Positions 10,816 to 22,254 of a stretch of DNA of 64,000 bases are shown one piece after another. The position numbers and the translations under genes are program-made. This DNA comes from Amborella trichopoda (Eukaryota; Streptophyta; Magnoliopsida; Amborellales; Amborellaceae): NCBI RefSeq assembly GCF_000471905.2, contig NW_006498192.1, positions 2,700,721 to 2,764,720 of the forward strand, written 5' to 3'. A model generated the notes under the pieces. The model was given only the letters and a program-made list of their open reading frames with translations, was not told where the DNA came from and searched no databases. Each line of letters opens with the position of its first letter. Position 1 is the stretch's first letter.

Positions 10816-12014
10816 CTTTATCTCTCTTCTTCTCGTTCTCTCCTCTTCCTTCTCTCTCTTCTTTCTTCTTTCTCTCTTTTCTTTCTCCCTCTTCTCCCTA
10901 CTCTTCTTGCTTCTCATATCCTTTTCTCTTCTCTTTCCTCTTTCTCTCGTTTATTCCTTGCCTCTCTTTTTTCTCTCTCTCATGTCTTCTCTCTTAACCT
11001 CTTATCTTTTTCTTTTCCCTTTTCTCTTCTCTTCCTCTTTTCCCCCTTCTTTCTCTTTCTTTCTTCTCTCTTATATCTCCCTCTTTTCTCTTCTCCTTTC
11101 TTTTCCTCCTTTCTTTCCCTTTCGTTTGACCAGAGACAGGCTAAGTCGTACTGTCATGGTAGTCTTGTCGTTTAGCAGTATTACCACCGTATCGGTCTGA
11201 GTTACTGTGCCCGTCTTGCTGCCACAATAAGCTAGCTATCATCTCAGGCTGGTCGGTGTTGATCCTGTCGTCGAGTAGTATTGTCGTTGTGCCGATCTGA
11301 GTTTCCATGCCCATCTTGCTACCACGCCGAGTCAATCACTGTACTGGTCTAGCCACTATGTCAGTCTAGCCACTTGGTCAAATTCTTCTTTTCTCTTTCC
11401 AATGTTCTATCTCTTTCTCCTCTTTTCATCACCCTCAATCTCTATCTTCTTACTCTTTCCTTCTTCTTTTGAATGCGCATGCCTGTGTTCATTCGCTCAA
11501 AGACAACATGGGGACCCTTGACCCACTTGTCTTGTAAAATTAACCATGTGTGTGAGATCGCAGAAACAGGAGAGTACATGTCAAGGGAGGCGATTTCGAA
11601 CCAGTTGAAGGACTGGGGGTTTTCCATCGTGATCTATGAGGGCGTCCCAGCCAGTCAGCCCGAGTGAGTCACAGACCTAGGTAAGGTGTGTCCCGCCTCA
11701 CATCAAATTCCTCTCTCGTCAGTTGGTATATCTGCCCTTGTTTTCTAATAAGCTTTCCGAGAGAGTTGTCTCAAGTCCCGGGTTCCCCTGAAACCCGAGA
11801 TACGTGCCACCAGGTTATTCTGACTCAGAGGGTGAGATTGAAGCACCTAACCAGTGTCATGTCAGTCTTACTAATGTGCCAATCATGCCGTCACGTAGTC
11901 GAGCTATCGTGTCAGTCCAGTCACCATGCCCATCTAGCTACAGCACCAGACCGACCAACTATCATGTCAGACTAGCTGTTGTGTCGGTCTAAACCTCTAT
12001 CTTTTCATCTCTTC

Positions 12015-12445
12015 TCCCTTTTGGAAGGTTTAGCAAGAGCCAAGATAACCTTCGCCCTCTCTTGTCTCTTCTCTTCTTCCACTCTTTAAAACAAATACCT
12101 TTCCTTTCTTTATCCTTGAAGTGTTAGGTGAAAGCCAAACCAACCTTCATCCCTCTTATTTCTGAAGTGTTGGATGAATGTCAAGCCAACCTTCATTCCT
12201 TTGATCTTCTTTCTCCAAATATACTTTTCTTTGAAGTGTTGAATGAAAGTCAAGCCAACCTTCATCCAGTTTTTTCTTCTCTTTCCAAAAATACTTTTCT
12301 CTGAAGGATCTGGGTGAAAAATATACTAGCCTTCGTCTCTCTTTTCCCTCTTTCTCTAAAGAGCTGGGTGAAAGTCGAACCAACCTTCGTCTCCTTTTTC
12401 TCTCTTTATTTCCCCCTCTCTTTCTTTATCTTCTCTCTAAAAAGT
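12015..12445 (+). repeat. GGTGAAAGYCAAACCAACCTTC repeat ladder
   Basis: About six units of roughly 60 bases carry a core like GGTGAAAGTCGAACCAACCTT, preceded by TCTAAAGAGCTG or similar and separated by pyrimidine spacers. A matching ladder lies in LTR copy 5 (31800-32130). No function was recognised. Confidence 0.75.
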
Positions 12446-12589
12446 CCCTTCTCTATAATGTTCTTTCATCATTTAACTCCTTTTCTTTTTCCCTTCACTG
12501 TAAAATATGTACCAAGAGTCCCTTGTCAAGGAGACATTGTAAGGCTATCAAACTGACACCGACTTCATTATGTTAATTCTTCCATTTTC

Positions 12590-12985
12590 CTTTGAGTACA
12601 CACACACGTGTGTGCTTACCCTATGACAAGGTGGGATCCTCATACCACTTGTCTGTACTCTAATGTGTGTGTGTGAGCACAAGTACGAAGAAACAGGTCA
12701 AGGGAGGTGATTCTGAATCGGTCACAGGCCAGGGGGCATTCCACGTGATTTAAGAGGGCGCTCATGCAAGCTAGCATGAGCGTGTCACGGACCCACGTGA
12801 GGTAAGTCCCACCTCACGACCCTAATTCCTCTCTCACCGGTTAGTATTCCTGCCTGCGTCTTCCTTACAAGGTTCCCGAGAGAGAAGTCTTAGGTCCCGG
12901 GTCCATCTCAAACCCGGAACCACGTCACCTGGTCATCTCGACTAGAAGGGCGAGATCGAGGCATCTAACTAGTATGACGAATTCG
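12590..12985 (+). repeat. Second terminal block of LTR copy 3
   Basis: It begins with a CACACACGTGTGTG palindrome at 12600-12615. It then follows the shared terminal block (GTCAAGGGAGGTGATTC, TTAAGAGGGCGCTCATGC, CTCTCACCGGTTAGTATTCC) and ends GAGATCGAGGCATCTAACTAG at 12972. The arrangement is closest to copy 5 (32290-32689). Confidence 0.65.
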
Positions 12986-13096
12986 TCTTCCAAAATTCAG
13001 TCATCTTCGGTGGAAAATCATTGGGGGTGAGGTCCCTCCTCCCAGCCTCTGAGAGATGTTTGAAATCTAGCAGCTTCTCAGCTCATAGGCTAGTGA

Positions 13097-15620
13097 TGGT
13101 CAAGTGAGCTCTTCCTGTTGGGTGAGGTTCTTCTATGGGGAGAACCCAGATGCCACAAACTGGAGTACTATGTTCTAAGAGGCAAGGGTAAGGAAAGGGC
13201 TGAAGTGACCGATGCTGCTTTTATACGCCGGTCTGTGAAGAACGATGTGTACCTTGCTGCATACCTGGCCCTCTTCATATGCAAGTTTGCCCTCCCTAGC
13301 TCGAGCGACGTGATCCAACTAGGCTGCTTCTTTAGAGTCTATGACATGGTAAAAGGACGTCAGTATGCCCTAACACAACCAGTGTTATGTAGCATTTACT
13401 ATGTCTTGGGGGAAATTTCTCCAGGCAAGCCATTTAAAGGAGGAGACGGACTCGAGTTGACCAGAGGAGGGGCCTTCTCAGGGAATTTTAAGACAGCATT
13501 CCCAGCTCATTACCTGTTCGGCTGGCTTTTTGCGTACTTCCCAAGTACATATGCGATAAGTGCTGCTCTATCTATAGCTATGTGCCCTCATCTTGTGAAG
13601 ATTGCAGGGAAAAAGTCTCAGTTCCATAACCCTGGTCATGCACGAAGATTATTTGGTTGTGACTCTTTCTTCACATGTCGTAACCCATTTCCTGTGTGTG
13701 GCTGCATCGACTGTGCTTTTGTCGACCAGCTGGGCCACGAGCTAGATGGCGCCTCTACTGGTATCTCCGAGCTGATGTTTCTTTTGAGCATAAGGGGAGG
13801 TATCCTGCCTTTCAGAATGCCATTTGGCTCGAAGCTCGAAGCATACTACCCTCAGTGTTTTGCTCAACAGCATGAGCTAGACCAGGGATGGCCATTTCAT
13901 GTCATGTTAGAGAAGTGATATGAGAAAGAAGGCTCGAAGAGGAAGAAGATGGCCCGGGGACCTACCGCGAATCCTGAAAGGCAGCCCATGTGAGGATGGC
14001 CTAGAAGACATGCCTAGACCTCACCGAGGTAAATAGATTCGTCGTCCCTCATTATGGCAGGTAGATCAGGCTTCAGAAGCCTACTGATGCTGGTGGCAAA
14101 TCACCAATTGCTGGCATTGGCAAGTAGATCATCCTTGGAAAGGTGAAAACAATATCTGGAACAACAATACCAACTAGGGCAAAAACTTTGTGCCACATGC
14201 GTTCGAGAAGCTCTTCGAGCTAGAATATCCCAAGGACTGGGAGCAATTTGGGTTGCCCCTGGAGATGGCAGTGGATGAGGAATCATCGCAGGTTCTTGCT
14301 CTAAAAGAGAGGATCGGGATGCTCTTCAACGACCTTTGTTCCATCTTTGAATGGAAACAAGGATGAAAGATCGTTGGTCAAGAGGGGTGCCCTATTCAGG
14401 ATTATAACACCCTTATTGGTAGTGGTCCCCATTCAGCCCCTGATGCTGGTTTTCGGTATGGCCATGCTTCAGAGAGGCCTGACCCACCCTAAAGAGAGAA
14501 GAAAAAGAGGAAGAATCTAGTGATCTCAAATGTTTCTGAGTCGCGCACAAGAGCCTTCTCCTCGGTGAAAGAGTGTCAGGCTGACCAAATCAGCTTCTGG
14601 GTTTCAGCTCATAATTAGTTCTCCTTGCCCAGCCTTGCCTGAGAATAGAGATATGACCGCAGCTGCCGCGGGGTCCCCTGATCTTGCCAGTGCTCCTTCT
14701 ATATTGAAGGGCATCCGTTCAACTGCGCACCCGATGCAAGAGCCAACACCAATTGCACCTTCGTCCACTAGGAGGGTTAGCTTTGACTTGGCTTCTTGTT
14801 TCAGAGAGAACGACCCTCTTTTAGTGATGGAGATGACTTACACAGCTAGCGGGGCCACTGATGGGATGCAAACATCATCACAGAGAAAGACATTAATGTT
14901 AGTGTGATGTTCGAGCAACCTGTGGTGGCTCCTCATTCTGCTACGACCAATGTAGCTAAAGCCCTATTTTTATATCATCGGACATTGAGTCTCGCTCAGC
15001 CAGAAGGGTCATTTAGTGTGGGCCTTACTGACGTGCCCCCAAAGATGGCTGCCGCCTTACCGTGTCGCTTTGACTAAAGTGACTTTTGCCCTGAGTTTGT
15101 CAACGATCAGCCCACCTTCTAGTGCAAAGTCTGTTGTGGTCATAGGTATGCTACGGTCGGGTCTCCAATTATTGAAGGGCAGTCTCTTGCAGAGTTTGGC
15201 CCTGAGACTGCTAACCTTCGTTGCTGTGCTGCCACTCTGAGCATTCTAAATTGTGAAAAGGAGGTCTTTACCCGTTTTGACAATCTTTTGAACGAGCTTG
15301 AGGATAAGCGAGTGGAGTCTTTGTAGGAAGAGGCAGAAGTAAATGAGCTACACGATGCTCAATTGGCCTCTTTTGAAGCTTTGCATGTGCTGCATCGTGG
15401 GGAAGTGGATGCATGCATGTAACGGAATGCTGCTCTAGTTGCCCAAAAGTCTGAGTTTAACAAGCAGGGGGCAGCCCGCTTAGCCAAGATGAGGGCTCTA
15501 AAGGAGGAAATTCTGAAGATGACAAACGAGTTCAATGAGCTGGAGCGGGAAATGAACTGCTGGAGAGCGGAGAACCAGGTCTTAAACCAATGAGCTTTCT
15601 GGACTCAACCGTACCATTGA
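13097..15620 (+). pseudogene. Plant mobile domain (PMD, aminotransferase-like) protein, broken
   Basis: The longest intact stretch (13097-13918, about 270 codons) resembles the plant mobile domain (PF10536 type). It has the segment YLAAYLALFICKFALPS, then PVLCSIYYVLGEI, then FPAHYLFGWLFAYF near residue 130, and near the end FLLSIRGGILPFR and LEAYYPQCFAQQ-ELDQG. No good ATG opens the frame: the frame-setting stop is at 13094 and the first Met is internal, so the 5' end looks truncated. A TGA at 13916 ends the frame. Recognisable sequence continues in roughly the same style to 15600, with stops, ending in a charged, probably coiled-coil stretch (ARLAKMRALKEEI near 15480). Such domains are known in host genes and as extra ORFs in Tat-lineage retrotransposons (from memory). 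Here the next-door retroelement piece is in the opposite orientation, so the PMD gene is antisense to it. Likely dead transposon cargo. Confidence 0.72.
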
Positions 15621-15839
15621 ATTAGGGACCGCCTCTGCAGCGTGAGTTACCCAAGCGATGACTGATCTCAAGGAACATGCACAGAAGGCTATCATGCGTT
15701 CCGAGGCAGTGAGAGCGAAGATAATTGGGGTCGTTGATTGTTTCTAAGAGCGTCGTTCTTTCCATATTTCTTTTGCCACTTTTTGCCTTGACTTGTACAT
15801 GGACGTTAACAGGATGTATGGAATGAAATACCATGTTTT

Positions 15840-16160
15840 TTTTATGCTTGGTCTGCCTTCTCTCATTTTTGTGGTTTGCATTGTTTTGTTGTTGGCCTCC
15901 TTTACGGACACGTCAGCCCTTCATGTGTCTTGACTTAAACACCCTTTCGGGTTTTCATTCAAGTCCTTGAGGCATGTGCCATTTCTAGTTTTCTCACAAC
16001 CCCGTGAGATTCTTTTTGTGGCGCTTTTTCCCATGGTGCTTATGCCATGTTAGCCATTTTTTTTTCATTTTTACTCATGATGGCCTTTCGGGTTTTCGCC
16101 ATGTCTGTCTTTTGAGGAGGTAACTTTTAGGGTCATTCCATCGGGACCATAATGGTAGTG
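15840..16160 (-). mobile_element. Inverted fragment of a Tat-type 3' noncoding region
   Basis: Read on the minus strand this segment matches 27195-27540. It has GGTCCCGATGGAATGACC, then CTCCTCAAAAG, then GAAAACCCGAAAGG, ACTCATGA-type stretches, and a second GAAAACCCGAAAGGGTG. In the full-looking copy this region lies between the integrase end and the 3' LTR. It is noncoding. Confidence 0.6.
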
Positions 16161-17370
16161 TATGTGAGTTGGTGAGAATCTAGCTTAGAGAGGGAATGTT
16201 TGGAAGGTGGGGATGATGAATCATGAAGGGACACCATACTGATTGTATGATAGGCTTCATGTTGCTGAGCAAAAGAGTGAGAAGCTCTGACATATCTGGA
16301 TCCCTTTCTTGTGTCATATTAGGCAGCTGCTATCTCAACAACTTTGAATGGAGTAATAATCCATTTTTGATCTTTTAGTTCTTGATTGGTCATGGGATCA
16401 TAATGCATCTTCCTGATGATTTGATGGGCTTGGCGACCATAAAGATCCCATTCTGGAAGCACCATGACATCTTTGTAGGGCGATCCTTCAATTGCCCCAA
16501 GCAACTTAGAACTTTGAGTCTCTGAAACAAACCCCAGCAATGGTTTCGAGGCTGTAAATTTCAAGGGGACCTCCTCTACCTTTGTCTTTCCTTTTCTAAT
16601 GTGTAAGGACCTGGAATTTTTTGGCTTATGGTAATGCACTGGCGAGTCGTCGACACGAGTGATCTGGCGCAGACACTGTTGAGAGCATTGGCAGATCAAT
16701 GCGTAGTCGAGTGCAAATGGGTATGGTGTTGAAGCCGTCGAGCGCAACGCTACCGAGCAATACACCGTGACCAGAACTCTAACGAGCGCAACTCTGTCAA
16801 GCGCGACGTTATTGAGAACGACGTTGCCGAGCGCTATGCTGCTGAGCATGGAAGCCGTCGAGCGCAGATGAATATGGAAGCTGCAGAGCCTGGAAGCCGT
16901 CGAGCGTGGAAGCTGCTGAGCCTGATAGGGGAACTTCTTCTCTCTCTCATGATTGCTTGCATGCCTCTTAGGTACCACGTGGCACATGCATGCCTCTTGT
17001 GTGCCAATTGTCCGTTGCAAGCTGCCGCCCCCTTTCGTTGCTTATTTATACCCTCCTTCATACCCCTCCATGGCGTTTTATTCTCTCTCTTCTCCCTGCC
17101 CTCTCACTCACGTCCTCCCTCTTTAGACTTAAAACCTTAAGCTTGACTCATCTTATGAAGCTTAGGATTTTGAAGGGAAACATGTGTGGAGTATTTTGAA
17201 GTTTCTTTTAGTACATGTAAGTAAATCTAGCTTCCATTTTTCCATGCTTTTATTTGATGCATGTTTACTTATTTGTTCAAGTATGAAATTCTAGCATGAA
17301 CATGGATATGAGTGTAAATATGGGTGTGGATGTATGCAATCTTGCTGGAGTGTGCCCTTTTTTCTAGACG
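16160..17370. repeat. Unassigned repeat-derived region with a short tandem repeat
   Basis: No gene is recognised. 16730-16930 is a run of short, roughly 18-bp units of the form GAGCGCRACGYTRYC; these produce a repetitive minus-strand reading frame that I do not believe is coding. TTATTTATACC near 17043, followed by pyrimidine-rich DNA to 17115, looks like a promoter and leader of a further LTR, but no partner was found. Confidence 0.4.
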
Positions 17371-18150
17371 ACTCCTATTTGTGTAATCAATTGAGTATCA
17401 AAAATATCTTTGTTGATCATGAAATTTTATGGGAAAGTACCTATTTTAATATATTTTAAGATGGAAAAGGACTCGTCAATATTTATTTTGGTTTGAAAGT
17501 TATGAGCCATTTTCGCAAGTTTGCTAGGATTGTGAAATGAATTTCAAAGAACTTTACATATTTTTGTATGAAGCTGTTCACTGATCAAAATATAACATAA
17601 TAGGGTCAAACCACTTCTAAATAAAATATAAATGAGTATAATTAAAAAATAGTTTTGGATCCATGGTAAAATTATCTGTGATTTGAAACTTATACCCCTT
17701 CTTCGATGAGGATGTCACACTAGAATTTCTGCTGTAAAGACATGAATTTTCCATAATGGTTACTCCCGTTTGTGTAATCTATTGAGTATCAAAAACATCT
17801 CTGTTGAATATGATTTTTAGTGAAAAAGTACCTCTTTGAATTTATTTTATGATGGAAAAGATCTCTTGTCAATAACTCTTTTGGTTTGAATGTTATGAGC
17901 CATTTTTCGAAAGTATGCCAGGATTGTGAAATGAATTTCCAGGTACTTTATGTGTTTTTGTATGAAGCTATTCACTGAACCAAATTTATCATAATGGGGC
18001 CAAACTACTTCTAAATGAAATATAAATGAGTCTATTTTAAAAATAGTTTTGGAAGCATGATAAAATTATCTGTGATTTGAAAGTTATGCCCATCATTCTA
18101 TGAGAATGTCACACTAGAATTTCTGTTGTGAAAACAATAACTTTACTAAA
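17371..18150. repeat. Tandem duplication, 391-bp period
   Basis: Two copies (17371-17761 and 17762-18150) align throughout. Examples are GTGTAATCAATTGAGTATC against GTGTAATCTATTGAGTATC, TTATGAGCCATTTT, TGTATGAAGCT, and GTCACACTAGAATTTCTG. It is AT-rich and noncoding. The style suggests an LTR of a Del/Tekay-like element; that is a guess. Confidence 0.85.
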
Positions 18151-18409
18151 AGAATATCAAACAGTTTGATAAGTTTTAAGCCAAAATTAGGGGTCAACCC
18201 CTTCACGAAAGTTGCGTTTTCATGAGCTGAGATTGTTAAGAAAGTGGTTTTGGGTCTAAATGACTTTTGAATCTCTTGTTATGTACTTAAAGGTGGACTA
18301 CATTCATTGTGAAACACCAGAAAAATAACCCGATGATGTCCTTTGAACTAATTAGCTCAATGATATGTGTGCCTGACTTATGCTCGGTTGTGATGTGTTC
18401 TATTATGAT

Positions 18410-18490
18410 AATACATTCTCTGTTATGAAGTGAATGCATTCTCTGTTATGAAATGAATGCATGCTCTCTTATGAAATGAGGAATGTGCAT
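18410..18490. repeat. Short tandem repeat CTCTGTTATGAAATGAATGCAT
   Basis: Three to four units of about 24 bases (TTCTCTGTTATGAAGTGAATG and variants). Nothing else was seen between 18150 and 18590. Confidence 0.75.
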
Positions 18491-18589
18491 GGTTGTAATA
18501 AGACACGCCACAGATGTGAAGGGTCATCCATTGGTAGTGTAATATTAGGTGATAAGAAATGTGTGAAGCACTATGAAATCGGTCATGAG

Positions 18590-19183
18590 TACCATGCCTA
18601 TATTGTTGTCACACCAAATTAGGATAGTCATATCGGCCTTAGTTTCGAGTAGTACTGCCCTTGTGCTGGTCCTGAGTACCATGTCCGTCTTGTTACCACT
18701 CCGAGTCGGTCACTGTCCAGCTATCATGCTAGCCTCGTCCCTTCATCAAGTTCTCTTCTCTTTTCTACCTTTATTTGAACCTTCCACTTTATCACCCTAA
18801 CTTCATCATATGAATGTGCATTGCCTAAGACAAGGGTGGGTCCTTCGGCCCACTTCTCTTGCAAGTTAACCATGATAATGTTGTGCAGCAAACAAGGACA
18901 TTACAAGTCGAGGGAGGTGATTCCTAACCAGCTAAAGCAGCTATGGGGCTTTTCGTCGTGATCTAAGAGGGCACCCATGCGAGTCAGCCCGAGCAAGTCA
19001 CGAACCCAGGTGAGGTTGGTCCCTACCTCACATATCAATTTTCTTTATCATTGATTGGGCACCTGCCCTTGTTCTGTGAGTAAGGTTCCCGAGAGAGTGA
19101 TCTTAGTCTTGGGTCTTCCGAACCGGAGACACGTGTAGCCCGATCACCTAGATTCGGATAAGCGAGATCGAGGCATCCGACCA
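18590..19183 (+). mobile_element. 3' end of a giant LTR (element D)
   Basis: It begins within the transcribed-side part (TCATATCGGCCTTAGTTTCG, shared with 25427), has 17-bp-type repeats, then the terminal block ending GAGATCGAGGCATCCGACCA. The 5' part of this LTR is missing here. A matching 5' part that stops at the same module is LTR copy 4 (23452-25545), which suggests the two were once joined. Confidence 0.65.
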
Positions 19184-19184
19184 G

Positions 19185-19205
19185 TTTGACGACTCCACTG
19201 GGGAC
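19185..19205 (+). promoter_or_regulatory. Primer binding site of element D
   Basis: TTTGACGACTCCACTGGGGA directly follows the LTR end. It is one base off the TTTGGCGACTCCACTGGGGA type of primer binding site common in plant Tat/Ogre-like elements (tRNA-Arg as I recall it). It fixes the LTR border at about 19183. Confidence 0.65.
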
Positions 19206-19289
19206 TTATTACCCCTTCGTCGGTTCACTCTTGCTTTTCATGGCATCTTGGTTATTCAACGTGTTAATCTGAGTTAGGGAATTTCTCAT

Positions 19290-22190
19290 CCCCACACTCG
19301 TGATCGTCCCAAAGAAGCGCGCTTTTCAAGTCTCATTCCCCACTCTTCTCTTGAGTCAGGACCGACTGTCCGACTCCCATGTTCTCTCTGGGATTAGTGT
19401 GAGAAGAGAAATGAAGGTCCCTAACTCCGCACTTCCTGGCCCTGGTAGACCCTCCACTAAGGCTCTTCGCATTGGTGGCCCACATGCCACCCACCTTACT
19501 ACTGGAAAGTCCCTTGCCAGTCATATTATAGCGATACACCAAAAGGCTACCCTATCCTCTTTCGTGAAAGGAAAGTAGGTTGTCATTGCTCCTGAGGGTC
19601 ACCACAAGGCCACTCCCCATACTCCTTCACCACCTTGAACCTCTATGCCTAGAGGCTTAACACACAGAGGCGGAGATCCTATGGCCTCTACCTCTCGCAC
19701 ACGCCTGATGGCTCGTAGTCCCACACCTCAAGGCAACTTTCATGCTACCTTAAGCTTGTGTCTAGGGCTAGGCCTTCTCGGGCCAAACCCTGCACACGTC
19801 ATGCATCTGCATTCCACAACTCGAGGCAACACCAATTCTGCTTTAGCGCTAGCACATGAGGGTCGACCTCTTCATCCTCCCTCTCAGCACACACAGCTTC
19901 ACCTTGTGAGAGACAAGCTCCCACCCAAACACAAGCTCGTGGGTCTCGACCTCCTAAGGTCGAGCCAGCTGACCAAGTCTGGGTTGACCCCCAAGTTACT
20001 CAGATAGCTAACATTAAAGGTGCACACGCATCGACTTTGCAGGTTCCTCCCAGCTCTCGACTCAGGTGAAGTCACAAGCCAGATCCTTCTTCTTCCACCC
20101 TTCCTTCATCAGGCAAGCACCTCGAGACCTGGTACTCAAAGGTTTCCCCTAAGAGTACCATCTTGAGTCAGCCACCTCAAGTCAGTCAGGCACCCGAACC
20201 TCACATAGGAATTCGGGGCAAAGGTCTGATGGCAGATAGAAGCCTTCAATCTCTAGGACAACAACCCAAATTGCCTTCTATCATGGGGCCTCATTGTCTG
20301 CTCTAGCTGATGGGGTAGTCCAAGTCACAGGCTCAAGAAAGACGGGGCAGTCCAAGTCGTAGGCTCAATTCTGGACTGAAATCTATTACAGTCTCGGGAT
20401 CAAGCAGAAGAGAGGCCTCCATCTCCTGACTAGAGAGGCTTCTAAGGCAGTTGAGGTTACTGCTCTTGATGACCTAATGCCTCACAATTCCTTCTTCCCT
20501 CTTTGGATTCCAGAACCTGAGTGAGAAGTCCAAGATTGCTCGGTGGTCACCGTCACAGCAAAAGACCGAGCTGCCAAGAAATCACGGTCCTAAGACCGTC
20601 AAGAACCGGTCCTCACGCGGTAAGTGTACAAGGCTTGAGTCCAGTCGGGGCATGCCAATCCCCTATAAACCGACTTGCCACATACGACTTGCCAACCCTA
20701 GCAGTCCACTACTCAACCTGGACCCTCCAGAAGAAACGGTCAACGTCATGGTGATCAATGAGTCGGACGACGCCCAAGAAGAGCAGATGAACAGGTTTGA
20801 GGTGATGCTACAGTACATCCTCGAAAAGATGGATCACCTGGAGGCCTCCAGATCCCTTGCTTCTTCTCCTCACCATGAGGCTAACTCTCAGCCTAGAGAG
20901 GACACAACTCCCAAGCAAACTCCCCCACCGGTCTCCCATGACAGCTTTGCTCCCCGCATGATCTCGTAAACCGACATAGATGCCATGGTGACCCACAGTC
21001 TCAAGAATGAGGTCTCAGGCATGCAAGAGGCACTGCTCTACCAAAAGCCGTATCCCTCATACATTGACCAGGTGTCGTTTCCCCAAACTATCAAAAAGGG
21101 AAGCTCCCTCAATGGCACTACGTCCCCGAACCAGCATACCACTCACTTCCAAGCTGCTTTCTGAGAGATGGAAACTGAGGGGTGAATCCTCCTTTGTTAG
21201 TTCAACGAAACTCGCAAAGGGCCATCCTTCCAGTGGTATGCTCGACTACCTCCAAGCTCGGTGCACACATGGCAAGAAATGGAGCAATTGTTTTACCAAC
21301 ACTTATATGAAGTCCAGAGAAATATGGAAACCATCGAGCTCCTCACTCTAACTCAAGACCCTGGTGAGCCGGTCGATAAGTTCATCGCCCGATGGAGATA
21401 GTTGACAACCTATCATGCCACTCCCATGACTGAAAGAGAAGCAGTTCAGACCTGCATACAAAATATGTTGCCCGAGATTACCCTGCATGTTGAGGCTTCC
21501 AATCAACCCTCCATGTTAGAGCTCATCTCTTAAGCAGTTCATATAGAAGGTCTATCTAAGCACCATGGTGGATCTCACCAACAGCCCTTTAGCTCAGGAA
21601 ACAACAGGGGCAATGGCAATTCTTGCTCCAACAATCGAGGCAACAAGCAAAAAGAGGTGATTAGCGCAGTTGTCATCGTGACTGACACTAAATAAACTGC
21701 CCCTCAGACCTTGGACCTCTCTAAGGCACAGACACCCAAGGCTGGAGGCAAGAAGCAACAATTCTATAACAGGGCCCCATAAAAATATAAATCGAAGTGA
21801 CTACAGGATCCAGTACCAGAAAAAGGTGTACCCCTTCAAGAAGGAGTAGGTTCTTGTGCTGCTTCGATTATTACTAGAGCAAAACATGATCCAGCTGCTG
21901 GAGGTCTAACACCCCAGAACAAGCTGGACAGGAGACACAGGAGAGGTACTGCATCTATCATAGGAGAGTAGGCCACCCCACTCAAGAGTGCTACATGCTC
22001 AAAGATGTTATCGAAGCCCTTATTAAGAAGGGTCAGATAAAGCTCGAAGATCTAAAGAAAGCATTTGAGGCAACTAAGGCTTCCCACATAGTGACAATCC
22101 AAGAGGATGACGAGGCACCCACTGTCCTCCTTGGACTATTCTCGTTGATGCTTGAAGAAGATCTTATCACTTCAAAGCTGACAAGCTAGC
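19290..22190 (+). pseudogene. Ty3/gypsy (Tat-type) gag, decayed
   Basis: After the primer binding site comes about 1.3 kb of Ser/Pro-rich, unassigned coding-like sequence, then a recognisable Gag. It includes PYPSYIDQVSFPQ (about 21050), FQWYARLPPSSVHTWQEME (21230), a DPGEPVDKFIARWR segment (21360) and an LPEITLHVEASNQ segment (21470). It closes with a zinc-knuckle-like CX2HX4HX4C (Cys codons at 21950 and 21989) followed by MLKDVIEALIKKGQIK. Stops and frameshifts occur (for example TGA at 21163 and TAG at 21400). Gag would form the particle shell and bind the element's RNA. No protease or reverse transcriptase follows: the sequence passes into an unrelated LTR at about 22200-22260. Confidence 0.8.
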
Positions 22191-22254
22191 CCAAGCTCCT
22201 ACCCCCAGGAACCGAAAATCTCTGGTGTCCGTACCATCTAATATAAGGCCATGA

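Larger units (their letters stand above)
7995..12972 (+). mobile_element. Giant LTR copy 3
   Basis: The start (TG near 7995, then AACACATTTTTCAACACCTT) and U3 match copy 2. The TATA box is at 9315. Hairpins and an array lie at 9628-10815, a pyrimidine tract at 10815-11120, and 17-bp-type repeats at 11150-11370 and 11860-11985. A terminal block occurs twice (11500-11850 and 12620-12972), with a GGTGAAAG repeat ladder between them. The last block ends next to TATGACGAATTCGTC, which faintly resembles the primer binding site at 19185 and may mark the LTR/internal border. No coding sequence is present. Confidence 0.68.

Noticed and set aside
13118-13918. PMD frame as an intact host gene
   Set aside because: The frame opens without an ATG, stops at 13916 in the middle of the protein type, and continues broken for 1.7 kb within retroelement DNA.
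16319-17020. Minus-strand frame of 233 codons
   Set aside because: Half of it is translation of a short GAGCGCRACG-type tandem repeat. No family was recognised and there are no introns or context of a gene.
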